Of a stretch of DNA of 64,000 nt, positions 1 through 8,308 are shown in pieces; positions within the stretch are counted from its first letter, which is position 1, and the number at the start of each line of letters is the position of its first letter. The stretch is from the NCBI RefSeq assembly GCF_030433685.1, contig NZ_JAROCF010000001.1:1922001-1986000 (forward strand), written 5' to 3'. The notes beneath the pieces are model-generated. The model was not told the origin of the DNA. It saw only the letters and a program-made list of their open reading frames with translations, and did not search any database. This DNA comes from Leifsonia williamsii (GTDB taxonomy: Bacteria; Actinomycetota; Actinomycetes; Actinomycetales; Microbacteriaceae). The position numbers and the translations under genes were made by a program.

Positions 1-202
1 GATGCTGTTCATCACGCACGACCTGGGCGTCATGAGCGCGATCGCCGACCGCACGTACGTCTTCAAGGACGGCACGGTGGTCGAGTCGGGCGTGACGACG
101 CAGATCCTGAACGCGCCGGAGCACGAGTACACCAAGGCGCTGATCGCCTCCCGCGCGCAATCGCTGGCGCAGGGCCGGACCCGAGCGGAGGAGACGCTGT
201 GA
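1..202 (+). CDS. ABC transporter ATP-binding protein, DppD/OppD type (3' end only)
   Basis: Only the last 66 or so residues lie in the window; the start is upstream. The fragment opens in the H-loop region (FITHDLGVMS, with the switch histidine) and continues with the typical C-terminal part of peptide-importer ATPases (YVFKDGTVVESG, then PEHEYTKALI). It powers, with its partner ATPase just downstream, uptake of peptides or similar solutes through permeases presumably encoded further upstream. The stop codon overlaps the GTG start of the next gene (GTGA at 199-202), so the two ATPases are translationally coupled, as in dppDF/oppDF pairs. Confidence 0.9.
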   Translation, partial: MLFITHDLGVMSAIADRTYVFKDGTVVESGVTTQILNAPEHEYTKALIASRAQSLAQGRTRAEETL

Positions 203-1053
203 GCATCCTCGATATCGACGACATCGTCGTCACCCACCGCCGGCCGGGCGCCCCGCCCGTGCGGGCCGTCCGCGGCGTCTCGCTCTCGGTCGAGCCAGGT
301 CAGGTGGTCGGACTCGTGGGCGAGTCGGGCTGCGGCAAGTCGTCGCTCGCCCGGGTCGCCGTCGGCATCGAGGCGCCGACCTCCGGGACGGTGCGCTTCG
401 AGGGCCGCCCGCTCGAGCCGCTGCGGATGCGGCAGCGCCCCGCGCCCGACCGGCGGCTGCAGATGGTGTTCCAGAACCCGTACGCGTCGCTGAGCCCGCG
501 CCGCACGATCGCGAGCCAGCTGCTCGACGGCGTCGCCGAGAACCTCGACCGGCGGCAGCGGGAGGCGGAGGTCGCGCGGCTGCTCGCGCTGGTCGGCCTC
601 GACACCGCCGCCGCAACGCGTTATCCGGCGCAGTTCTCCGGCGGCCAGCGGCAGCGCCTGGCGATCGCGCGAGCCCTCGCCGCGAAGCCGAGCCTGATGG
701 TCGCGGACGAGCCGGTGACGGCGCTCGACGCCTTCTCATCGGCCCAGATCGTGCGGCTGCTGCAGTCGCTCGTCGCCGAGCTGGGGATGGGGATGCTGTT
801 CATCTCGCACGACCTGTCGCTCGTGCGCGCCATCGCCGACGAGACCGCGGTGATGTACGCGGGCGAGATCGTGGAGCGCGGCCCGAGCGAGCAGCTCTGG
901 GAGCGTCCGCAGCACCCGTACACGCGCACCCTCATCGCGGCGATCCCCGAGATCGGCCCGGTCAAGAAGCTGCCAGGGCTCGACGAGCAGCCCCCGACAG
1001 CACTCTCGAACGCCGGCACGGACGCCGGCCTCACGAACGGAGCACGCCCATGA
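199..1053 (+). CDS. ABC transporter ATP-binding protein, DppF/OppF type
   Basis: Second ATPase of a peptide-type importer, 284 residues, cytoplasmic face of the membrane. Visible motifs in order: Walker A GESGCGKSS near residue 42, Q-loop in VFQNPYASLSPR, signature FSGGQRQRLAIARAL, Walker B LMVADEPVTALD and H-loop FISHDLS. The C-terminal HPYTRTLIAAIP segment is typical of the OppF/DppF group, although the final tail is short. It starts with GTG overlapping the upstream ATPase and ends overlapping the ATG of the amidohydrolase (1050). The substrate is not shown by the ATPase itself; downstream peptidases suggest peptides. Confidence 0.92.
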   Translation: MSILDIDDIVVTHRRPGAPPVRAVRGVSLSVEPGQVVGLVGESGCGKSSLARVAVGIEAPTSGTVRFEGRPLEPLRMRQRPAPDRRLQMVFQNPYASLSPRRTIASQLLDGVAENLDRRQREAEVARLLALVGLDTAAATRYPAQFSGGQRQRLAIARALAAKPSLMVADEPVTALDAFSSAQIVRLLQSLVAELGMGMLFISHDLSLVRAIADETAVMYAGEIVERGPSEQLWERPQHPYTRTLIAAIPEIGPVKKLPGLDEQPPTALSNAGTDAGLTNGARP

Positions 1054-2291
1054 TCCTCGACACCACCACGGCGACGCCCGCACTGCTGACCGGTGCACGC
1101 GTCTTCACGGGCACCGGGGACGGGCTCATCGACGCCGCCGTGCTGGTCGGGGCGGACGGCCGCATCGCCGCGGTCGGACCCGCGAAGGAGCTGCGTGCTC
1201 AGGCGGCCGGCGGTCCGTTGCGCGACGTCGACCTCACCGGTCGCGTTCTCGCGCCGGGCCTCATCAACATGCACGTTCACCTCGGGCTCGCCCTGCCGGG
1301 GACGGCCGGAGCCGCGATCGCGAGCAAGTCGGACCCCGACCTCCTGCTGGTCATGGCCGACGGGGCGAAGCGCACCCTGCACGCGGGCGTGACCACGGCG
1401 CGGCTGGTGGGGGAGAGCCGCTACCTCGACTTCGCCCTGCGGCGCGGCATCGACGCCGGGATCGTGCCGGGGCCGCGCCTGTTCACGGCCGGGCACGCCC
1501 TGTGCTGCACCGGCGGGCACGGCTGGGACTCCGACGCGCTGGAGGGCGACGGCGCCGACGAGCTGCGCCGGCTCGCCCGGCTGCAGATCCGTCACGGCGC
1601 CGACCTGATCAAGGTCTGCATCTCGGGCGGCATCGCGGGCGAGCACGAGCAGATCGACACGCCGCAGCTCACCGACGAGGAGATGGGCTCGATCATCGCT
1701 GTCGCGCACGACTGGGGCCGCAAGGTCACCGCGCACGTCGGCCCGTCGGAGACCTTGCGCCGTGCGATCGAGCTGGGCCTCGACTGCGTCGAGCACGGCT
1801 ACCAGCTCACCCGCGAGCTGACCGACCTCATGGCGGAGCGCGGCGTCTGGTACGTGCCCACCATCACGGTCAGCCGCTGCGAGGAGTTCTTCGACGCCCA
1901 GGGCGTGCCCGACTGGATGAAGCAGCGCGCGCTCGGCGCCGGACCCCGCCACTGGGAGAGCCTGCAGAACGCGATCGCCAGCGGCGTCTCCATCGCGATG
2001 GGGACCGACATGCCGCCGGCCGCCGACTTCGACGGCACGACCGCGACGGTGCGCGAGATGGAGTTCATGCAGGAGGCGGGGATGAGCGCGCTCGACGTCA
2101 TGCGCTCGGCCACCGTGCGCGCCGCCGAGCTGCTCGGCACCGACGGACTCGGCACGATCGAGGCCGGGGCGCACGCCGACCTCGTCGCCATGACCGACGA
2201 CCCGACGCTCGACGTGGCCGCGCTGCGCGGCATCGACTGGGTGATGAAGGACGGCGTCACCGTGCGCGACGACCGCGCCGGTCTGCTGTGA
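1050..2291 (+). CDS. Metal-dependent amidohydrolase (imidazolonepropionase / Xaa-Pro dipeptidase-like)
   Basis: A 413-residue amidohydrolase-superfamily enzyme (TIM barrel, one or two zinc ions). It shows the N-terminal small beta-domain, the HxH metal motif in INMHVHLG, a lysine/strand-4 region around DLIKVCISGG, histidines in TAHVG and VEHGYQL, and the terminal Asp in MGTDM. This COG1228 subgroup includes enzymes shown to hydrolyse Xaa-Pro, Xaa-Arg/Lys or acylated amino acids. No signal peptide, so it acts in the cytoplasm on imported substrate. ATG overlaps the ABC ATPase stop, and the stop overlaps the next GTG start. Exact substrate is inferred from context only. Confidence 0.85.
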   Translation: MILDTTTATPALLTGARVFTGTGDGLIDAAVLVGADGRIAAVGPAKELRAQAAGGPLRDVDLTGRVLAPGLINMHVHLGLALPGTAGAAIASKSDPDLLLVMADGAKRTLHAGVTTARLVGESRYLDFALRRGIDAGIVPGPRLFTAGHALCCTGGHGWDSDALEGDGADELRRLARLQIRHGADLIKVCISGGIAGEHEQIDTPQLTDEEMGSIIAVAHDWGRKVTAHVGPSETLRRAIELGLDCVEHGYQLTRELTDLMAERGVWYVPTITVSRCEEFFDAQGVPDWMKQRALGAGPRHWESLQNAIASGVSIAMGTDMPPAADFDGTTATVREMEFMQEAGMSALDVMRSATVRAAELLGTDGLGTIEAGAHADLVAMTDDPTLDVAALRGIDWVMKDGVTVRDDRAGLL

Positions 2292-3976
2292 GCGGCTCCG
2301 CGACGCGCGAGGTCGCCGACCGCCATGTCTCCGCGCTGGCGGAGCACGAGCCGACCGCCGCGCAGGCGCTGGGCCTCGCCTCCACCCGCCCGCTGCCGGA
2401 CCTGAGCCCGGAATGGGCGCAGGAGCGACGCGCGCTCACCCGGCGCACGGCGGCCGCCCTGCGCGGGGCCGAGCCGGACGGGGAGGCGGACCGCAGCCTC
2501 CACGCCGCCATGACCGAGCGGATGCGGAGCGAGGCCGAGCTGTTCGACACCGGATTCACCGCCCGGCTGCTGGCGCCGCTCGCGTCGCCCGTGCACGAGG
2601 TGCGCGAGAGCTTCGACGACGTCGTGGTCACCGACGACGACGCCGGCGACCGGGTTATCGAGCGCCTGCAGGCGGTCGACGGCGCGCTCGCCGACCTGCG
2701 CAGGAGGCTCGGCTGGGCGCGCGCCGCGGGGAGGGACAGCCGCTTCACCGGCACCGGCGTCGCCGCAGCGCGTCAGGTCACGGCCGTCGCCGACCAGATC
2801 GCGACGTGGATCGACCCGCGAGGGATCGACTACTTCTCGAGCATCGCAACGGCCGGCCTCGCGACGGCGCGGCGTCAGGCGCTCGATCGCGCCGCGGCGT
2901 CGGCGACGGCTGCGTTCGCCGACCTCGAGGACTGGCTGCGCAGCGATCTGCTGCCGGACGCCCCCCGCGAGGACGCCGTCGGCGAGCACGTCTACGCGCA
3001 GACCGCCCGCAGCTTCCTGGGCACCGAGCTCGACCTCGACGAGGTCTACGACTACGGCTGGCAGGAGCTGGACCGCCTGTTCTCCGAAGCGCTCTCCCTC
3101 TCTGCGCAGGTGCTCGGCGGACACGTCGGCGACGGCGGACCCGGGGAGGTCGCGGCGGCTGCGCGTGCGCTCGACGCCGATCAGCGCCACCGCGTCGAGG
3201 GGCGCGCGAACATCGTCGGCTGGCTGAACGACCGCCTCGACTGGACGCTCGAAACGGTCGGTGACGCCTTCGACCTTCCGGAGAGCATCCGCGACGTGGA
3301 CATCGTCGTGCCGACCGCCGCCACCGGCGTCGTCTACTACCTGCCGGGCGCTCCCGACGGCTCCGTGCGCAGCAAGATCGTCTGGACCGTGCCGGAGGGC
3401 GCCGACGCCATCGGCACCTGGCAGGAGGTGACGAGCTTCCACCACGAGGGCGTTCCCGGCCATCACCTGGAGCACAGCATCAACCGCGCGAACGCCGGGC
3501 TGCACCCGTGGCAGCGCTACCTGTGCGAGATCCACGGCTACGCGGAGGGATGGGCGCACTACTCGGAGCAGCTCTCGGCCGACCTCGGCCTGCTCCGCGA
3601 CCCGGCGGAACGCCTCGGGATGGTGCTGGGCCAGCTGTGGCGCACCGTGCGGATCGTCGCCGACATCGGCCTCCACACCGGTCGTCGGCTGCGCGCGAAC
3701 CCGCTCGGCGCGACCGGGCAGTGGACGCCCGAGCTGGCCCGCCGCTTCTTGACCGACATCGCCTTGGTCGACCCGCGGACCGCCCGGTTCGAGGTCGACC
3801 GCTACCTCGGCTGGCCGGGCCAGGCGCTCGCCTTCAAGGTGGGGGCCAAGCTCTGGACGGAGGCGCGTGCCGCCGCAGGGCGCGCGGGCGCCTCCGCCGC
3901 CGACTTCCACCGCCGCGCGCTCGGCCTCGGACCGATGGGACTCGCGCCGCTGCGCGCGCTCCTGACCGACTCATGA
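2288..3976 (+). CDS. DUF885 family metallopeptidase-like protein
   Basis: A 562-residue cytoplasmic protein of the DUF885 family, related in fold to M3-like zinc peptidases. The metal-binding motif is visible as HHEGVPGHH at residues 385-393, followed by a downstream acidic/aromatic segment (EGWAHYSEQL) that supplies the third ligand in related enzymes. The GTG start at 2288 is chosen because it overlaps the amidohydrolase stop (GTGA); the frame also runs open upstream but that is antisense-like noise inside the amidohydrolase. Placed after a peptide importer and an amidohydrolase, it probably trims imported peptides. Family members have few characterised substrates. Confidence 0.82.
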   Translation: MSGSATREVADRHVSALAEHEPTAAQALGLASTRPLPDLSPEWAQERRALTRRTAAALRGAEPDGEADRSLHAAMTERMRSEAELFDTGFTARLLAPLASPVHEVRESFDDVVVTDDDAGDRVIERLQAVDGALADLRRRLGWARAAGRDSRFTGTGVAAARQVTAVADQIATWIDPRGIDYFSSIATAGLATARRQALDRAAASATAAFADLEDWLRSDLLPDAPREDAVGEHVYAQTARSFLGTELDLDEVYDYGWQELDRLFSEALSLSAQVLGGHVGDGGPGEVAAAARALDADQRHRVEGRANIVGWLNDRLDWTLETVGDAFDLPESIRDVDIVVPTAATGVVYYLPGAPDGSVRSKIVWTVPEGADAIGTWQEVTSFHHEGVPGHHLEHSINRANAGLHPWQRYLCEIHGYAEGWAHYSEQLSADLGLLRDPAERLGMVLGQLWRTVRIVADIGLHTGRRLRANPLGATGQWTPELARRFLTDIALVDPRTARFEVDRYLGWPGQALAFKVGAKLWTEARAAAGRAGASAADFHRRALGLGPMGLAPLRALLTDS

Positions 3977-3996
3977 ACACCACGAAGGGGAACACC

Positions 3997-4413
3997 ATGA
4001 CCGACGCGCAGACGCTGCACGACTTCGTCGTCGCTCTCTACCGCGACCTCGGCGACCGCGCCGCCTTCGACACCCGCCTCGACCCGGACGTCACCGTGTG
4101 GGAGACGCCGCGCCCGCAGCTGATGCGCGGCATCGCCGAACTCGATGAGCTGCGGGGGCCGGCCGTGCCGCCGGCGGAGCGCACCGAGCCGCTGCCGCTC
4201 GTCACTCCCGTCGACATCGTCGCCGACGCGTTCGGTGAGACCGGGATCGTGCGCTACGTGCTGGAGGTGCGCGCACCGGAGTCCGGCGGGCTCCTCGAGA
4301 CCGTGCGGGTGACCGACGTCGTCCGGCGCGGCGGCAGCGCGGGCTGGCTGATCGTCCACCACCACGCGCAGGACCTCGCTGCGCCCGCCACCGCCTCAAC
4401 GACCGAGAACTGA
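3997..4413 (+). CDS. SnoaL-like / NTF2-fold protein
   Basis: A 138-residue protein. The pattern HDFVVALYRDLGDRAAFDTRLDPDVTVWE and the later alternating strands (IVRYVLEVRAP, WLIVHHHAQDL) match the cone-shaped NTF2-like fold of SnoaL/DUF4440 proteins, which act as small isomerases, hydrolases or binding proteins. The ATG at 3997 is preferred over 3973 because an AAGGGG ribosome site sits 6 nt before it. It lies inside the catabolic operon between the DUF885 gene and the DHDPS-family gene (13-nt gap). No catalytic residue can be assigned with confidence. Confidence 0.7.
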   Translation: MTDAQTLHDFVVALYRDLGDRAAFDTRLDPDVTVWETPRPQLMRGIAELDELRGPAVPPAERTEPLPLVTPVDIVADAFGETGIVRYVLEVRAPESGGLLETVRVTDVVRRGGSAGWLIVHHHAQDLAAPATASTTEN

Positions 4414-4426
4414 CGAAGGAGTCGCC

Positions 4427-5356
4427 ATGGACAGGAACAGCGTCGACTGGCACGGGTACATCCCGGCCATCACCACCCCCTTCACCCGTGAGGGCGCCTT
4501 CGACCGGGAGGCGTTCGCAGGGCAGCTGGGCTGGCTCGCGGACGAGGGGATGCACGGTGTGATCCTCGCCGGCACGTCCGGCGAGTGGTTCAGCCTCTCG
4601 GCGGACGAGCGCGCGGAGCTGTTCGCGTCCGGCGCGCGGCACGGCTCCGGGATGACGGTCATCGGCGGGTGCAACGCGTTCACCGCCGCCGAGGCGATCC
4701 AGCACGCCCGAGCGGCCGAGAAGGCGGGGCTCGACGGCATCCTGCTGACGCCTCCGCCGTACATGGTGCCGACGAAGGCCGAGATCGTGGAGTTCTACCG
4801 CGAGGTCTCCGATGCGACCGAGCTGCCGATCTGCGTGTACAACTGGCCGCGCGGCTGCATCGTCGACATGGGCGTCGACACCCTCGCCGAGCTGGCCGAG
4901 CTCGACAACGTCGTCGCGATCAAGAACTCCACCGGGGACTTCGCCGCGTTCCTCGCCGGTCTCTACGCGCTCGGCGACCGGGTGCGCTACTTCGGCATCC
5001 CCACCAGCGAGATCGGCGCGGACCTCGTCCAGGGCGGGCACGGCGACGGGCTCATGGGCTCCGGCGCTCCGCTCGGCCGCGACCACCCCGACTTCTGGAA
5101 TGCGCTCGCGGCGGGGGACCGGGAGCGGGCGATCGCCCTCGGCGCCCGCGACCGCGTCATCATGACCAGCTGGTTCGGCGCCGACTACGGCGCGAAGTTC
5201 GGCAACCAGCAGGCCATCATGAAGACCGCTCTGCGGCTGCGCGGCGTGCCGGCCGGCTACGTCCGCCGGCCGCTGCTCGAGCTCGACGAGGAGCAGGTCG
5301 CGCTCGTCCGCACGACGCTCGAAGGGCTCGGCATCGGGACCGTCCCGCTCTCGTGA
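4427..5356 (+). CDS. Dihydrodipicolinate synthase family lyase/deaminase
   Basis: A 309-residue class I (Schiff-base) aldolase-fold protein. The catalytic lysine is K166 in VAIKNSTGD, the conserved tyrosine is Y138 in VYNWP, and the pyruvate-binding glycine-rich loop is AGTSGEWF near residue 49. Because an HcnC/HcnA/HcnB-like dehydrogenase follows directly, the best specific guess is the LhpC type, delta1-pyrroline-4-hydroxy-2-carboxylate deaminase, which yields alpha-ketoglutarate semialdehyde in trans-4-hydroxyproline breakdown; KDG aldolase or another family activity cannot be excluded. SD GAAGGAG lies 7-8 nt before the ATG. The stop overlaps the next GTG. Confidence 0.85.
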   Translation: MDRNSVDWHGYIPAITTPFTREGAFDREAFAGQLGWLADEGMHGVILAGTSGEWFSLSADERAELFASGARHGSGMTVIGGCNAFTAAEAIQHARAAEKAGLDGILLTPPPYMVPTKAEIVEFYREVSDATELPICVYNWPRGCIVDMGVDTLAELAELDNVVAIKNSTGDFAAFLAGLYALGDRVRYFGIPTSEIGADLVQGGHGDGLMGSGAPLGRDHPDFWNALAAGDRERAIALGARDRVIMTSWFGADYGAKFGNQQAIMKTALRLRGVPAGYVRRPLLELDEEQVALVRTTLEGLGIGTVPLS

Positions 5357-6555
5357 GTGAGCGCTACGACAGCGTCGTCGTCGGAGGCGGGCTGCTGGGC
5401 TCCGCCCTGGCCTGGATGCTCGCGCGCGACGGCGCCCGCGTCGCCCTGCTCGAACGCGACCAGCTCAATCAGCACGCGTCGGGGCAGAACGCCGGCAGCC
5501 TCCACTTCCAGCTCGAGTACCGGATGGTGGAGAACGGCTGGGAGTCGGCCCGCACGGCCGCCGAGGCCATGCCGCTGCACCTGGAGGCGGCCCGTGAGTG
5601 GGCGGCCCTGGGCGATGAGCTGGGCGAGTCGGTCGGCGTCAAGCAGCCGGGCGGACTGATGCTCGCCGAGACGGCGGAGCAGGTCGCCGTGCTGGAGCGC
5701 AAGACCGCCCTCGAGCAGGAGTGGGGACTCGACGTCTCCCTGCTCGACGGCGACGAGGCCCGCCGGCTGGCGCCGTACCTCTCCGACTCGGTGGTGGCGG
5801 CCGCGTTCTGCCCGCTGGAGGGCAAGGCCGACACCCGCATCGCCGGGCCGGCCCTGGCGCGCGGCGCTGTCCGGCTCGGGGCGGAGGTGCTCACCCGCAC
5901 CGAGGTGACCGGGCTGACGCGCACGGCCGATGGATGGCGGGTGGAGGCGGTCTCCCGCCCGGGCGGGGAGGGCGGCCACGCCGTCACGCTCGAGACCGAC
6001 TCGGTGATGCTGGCGGCCGGGGTATGGACGACGCGCCTCGGCCGCATGGTCGGCGCGGAGCTTCCGACCATCCCGCTCGCCCTGCAGATGAGCGTCACCG
6101 CCCCGACCGCCCCCTTCATCCCGCACCTCGTGCAGCATGCGGGCACGAAGCTCTCGCTCAAGCAGACCGGCAACGGCACGGTGCTGATCGGCGGCGGCTG
6201 GCCGGCCCGCATGCCGCTCGGCGCGGGCGGAGAGCCCGACGTGGACGCCCGGCCGAGCCTGCTGCGCTCCTCGCTCGTCGGCAATGCGCGGGCGGCGATC
6301 GGCGTTGTTCCCCGCACCGCCCGGCTGCCCGTTCTGCGCTCGTGGGTGGGGACGACGACCGTGACCCCCGACCAGCTCCCGCTCGTGGGCGAGGTGCCGG
6401 GCAGCCCCGGAGTCTTCGTCGCCACGGGCGGCTCCGCCTTCACCCTCGGCCCCAGCTTCGCCCGATCGCTGATCGCGCTCGCGGGCGGGCGGCGGCCCGA
6501 CATCGACCTCGACCCCTACGACCCGCGACGCTTCGGAGGCCTCATCCATGTCTGA
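5353..6555 (+). CDS. FAD-dependent oxidoreductase, DAO family (HcnC / D-hydroxyproline dehydrogenase beta-like)
   Basis: A 400-residue glycine/D-amino-acid-oxidase-family flavoprotein. The N-terminal dinucleotide-binding motif is VVVGGGLLGSALAWMLA, followed by HASGQNAGSLHFQ typical of imino-acid dehydrogenase beta subunits, and a C-terminal FAD contact in GEVPGSPGVFVATGGSAF. It should oxidise the secondary amine of a cyclic or N-alkyl amino acid. GTG start overlaps the DHDPS-family stop; its own stop overlaps the ATG of the 2Fe-2S subunit (6548). It forms a complex with the two next products by analogy with Hcn and Lhp enzymes. Confidence 0.88.
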   Translation: MSERYDSVVVGGGLLGSALAWMLARDGARVALLERDQLNQHASGQNAGSLHFQLEYRMVENGWESARTAAEAMPLHLEAAREWAALGDELGESVGVKQPGGLMLAETAEQVAVLERKTALEQEWGLDVSLLDGDEARRLAPYLSDSVVAAAFCPLEGKADTRIAGPALARGAVRLGAEVLTRTEVTGLTRTADGWRVEAVSRPGGEGGHAVTLETDSVMLAAGVWTTRLGRMVGAELPTIPLALQMSVTAPTAPFIPHLVQHAGTKLSLKQTGNGTVLIGGGWPARMPLGAGGEPDVDARPSLLRSSLVGNARAAIGVVPRTARLPVLRSWVGTTTVTPDQLPLVGEVPGSPGVFVATGGSAFTLGPSFARSLIALAGGRRPDIDLDPYDPRRFGGLIHV

Positions 6556-6841
6556 CAGCAGCGGCCTCCACGCCACCCGGCTCCCCGGAGGCAGAGGCGA
6601 GCCGATCGAGATCACGGTCGACGGCGAGCGCGTCGCGTGCTTCGCCGGGGAGACCGTCGCCGCCGCGCTCCTCGCCGCGGGTGTGCCGGAGTTCTCGCGG
6701 CGCGGTGGGGAGCCGCGGCTCCCGCTGTGCAACATGGGTACCTGCTTCGAGTGCGGCGTCACCGTCGACGGCGTACCGCTCACCCGGGCCTGCCTGCTGG
6801 CGGTCTCGGCGGGCATGACCGTGGAGACGAGCCGCGCATGA
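6548..6841 (+). CDS. (2Fe-2S)-binding subunit, HcnA / gamma-like
   Basis: A 97-residue ferredoxin-like electron-transfer subunit. The plant-type 2Fe-2S ligands are C61, C66, C69 and C82 (C-x4-C-x2-C-x12-C, LCNMGTCFECG ... TRAC). Such small subunits link the substrate-oxidising FAD subunit to the NAD(P)/FAD-type subunit in hydrogen cyanide synthase, opine oxidase and D-hydroxyproline dehydrogenase. Start overlaps the upstream stop by 8 nt and the stop overlaps the next ATG by 4 nt, so the three subunits are tightly coupled. Confidence 0.9.
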   Translation: MSDSSGLHATRLPGGRGEPIEITVDGERVACFAGETVAAALLAAGVPEFSRRGGEPRLPLCNMGTCFECGVTVDGVPLTRACLLAVSAGMTVETSRA

Positions 6842-8295
6842 CCACGCACGACCTCGTGATCGTCGGCGCCGGCCCGGCGGGCGTCGCCGCGGCGCTGACG
6901 GCGGCCGACCAGGGCCTCGACGTGCTCGTCGTGGACGAGCAGAGCCGGGCGGGCGGGCAGATCTTCCGCCGGCCTCCCGCTGCCTTCCGCGCCGAGGCGA
7001 AGCTCCCCGTCGGGTACCCGTGGGCGGCCGAGCTGCTGGCCCGGGCCGAGGCCGACGAGCGTATCGCCTGGCGGTACGGCACGACCGTCTTCGGCGTCCT
7101 GCGTGCGGGCGGCGGTGATGCGGAGCAGCCGATGGAGGTGTTCCTCGCGCGCGGCGCCGAGTCGGGCAGCGTGCTCGCCCGGCGTGTGCTCATCGCGACG
7201 GGCGCCTATGACCTCCCCGTCGCCCTCCCCGGCTGGACGCTGCCGGGCGTCATGATGGCCGGCGCCGTGCAGGGGCTGCTGAAGGCGCAGCGCATGCGCG
7301 CCGCCGACCGCGTGGTGCTGGCCGGCGCCCACCCGCTGCTGCTCATCGTCGCCGCCCAGCTCGTGCAGGCGGGCGCCGCTGTGAGCGAGGTCGCCCTGGC
7401 GCGCTCGCTGCCATCGCCGTTGGAGGCGTTGCGGGCGCTGCCGGCGATCCCCGGACACCTGCGCCTGCTGCTCTCACTGGCCGGGTGCGTGCTCACGCTG
7501 CGGCGTGCCGGGGTGCGGATCTCGCTCGGTACCGTCCCGACTGCCGTCGAGGGGGAGGACCGCGTGCGCGCGGTCCGGCTGGCGAAGGCCGATGCCGCCT
7601 GGCGGGTGCGCGGGCCGGGGCGCCGCATCGAGACCGATCAGCTCGTGCTCGGCTACGGCTTCCAGCCCTCAGCCGAGCTCGCCAGGCAGCTGGGCTGCGC
7701 GCTGGTCTGGGACTCCGCCGCCGGCGGCTGGGTCGTGGAGCACGACGAGGGGATGGCGACGAGCGTCTCCGGCGTCTTCGTGGCAGGCGAGCCGACGGGA
7801 GTGGCCGGCGCTGAGCAGTCGCGGGCGGAGGGCGAGCTCGCCGCGCTCGCCATTGCCGCGGACCTCGGACGCGCGGTTCCGCCGCGGGCCGTCGCCCGGG
7901 CGCGGCGTGCCGTGCGCCGTGCCGGCCGCTTCTCCGCCGTGGTGCAGCGCATGTTCGCCCCCCGGCGGGAGGCGCTGCTCGACCTGGCGACGCCGCACAC
8001 CGAGATCTGCCGCTGCGAGACGGTGAGCCGCGCCGACATCGACGGATACCTGGATGCGAACCCGCACGTGTCCTCGGTGAACTCGGTCAAGCTCGCCTGC
8101 CGTACCGGGATGGGGCCCTGCCAGGGCCGCTACTGCGAGACGGCGGTGGCCGGGCTCGTGGCCCAGTCGCGCGGGGGCCGCATCGAGCAGGTGGGCCGGT
8201 TCGCGGCGCACGTGCCGGTCAAGCCGGTCGCGCTGGCCGCCTATGCGGCGCTCGGGGCGGACGAGCCGGCGGGGGAGGAGACCGGCGAGCGCTGA
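6838..8295 (+). CDS. NAD(P)/FAD-dependent oxidoreductase with BFD-like 2Fe-2S domain (HcnB / alpha-like)
   Basis: A 485-residue flavoprotein. Residues 5-35 carry the FAD Rossmann motif (VIVGAGPAGVAAAL), a second nucleotide-binding region follows near residue 155, and the C-terminal part has the BFD-like 2Fe-2S cluster ligands C391, C393, C421 and C428 (ICRCETV ... CRTGMGPCQGRYC). This architecture is that of the alpha subunit of HcnABC, OoxA/NoxA and LhpF. It is the last gene of the operon; 13 nt later the convergent DUF6766 gene ends. Confidence 0.9.
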   Translation: MTTHDLVIVGAGPAGVAAALTAADQGLDVLVVDEQSRAGGQIFRRPPAAFRAEAKLPVGYPWAAELLARAEADERIAWRYGTTVFGVLRAGGGDAEQPMEVFLARGAESGSVLARRVLIATGAYDLPVALPGWTLPGVMMAGAVQGLLKAQRMRAADRVVLAGAHPLLLIVAAQLVQAGAAVSEVALARSLPSPLEALRALPAIPGHLRLLLSLAGCVLTLRRAGVRISLGTVPTAVEGEDRVRAVRLAKADAAWRVRGPGRRIETDQLVLGYGFQPSAELARQLGCALVWDSAAGGWVVEHDEGMATSVSGVFVAGEPTGVAGAEQSRAEGELAALAIAADLGRAVPPRAVARARRAVRRAGRFSAVVQRMFAPRREALLDLATPHTEICRCETVSRADIDGYLDANPHVSSVNSVKLACRTGMGPCQGRYCETAVAGLVAQSRGGRIEQVGRFAAHVPVKPVALAAYAALGADEPAGEETGER

Positions 8296-8308
8296 TCGCT
8301 GCTCCGCG

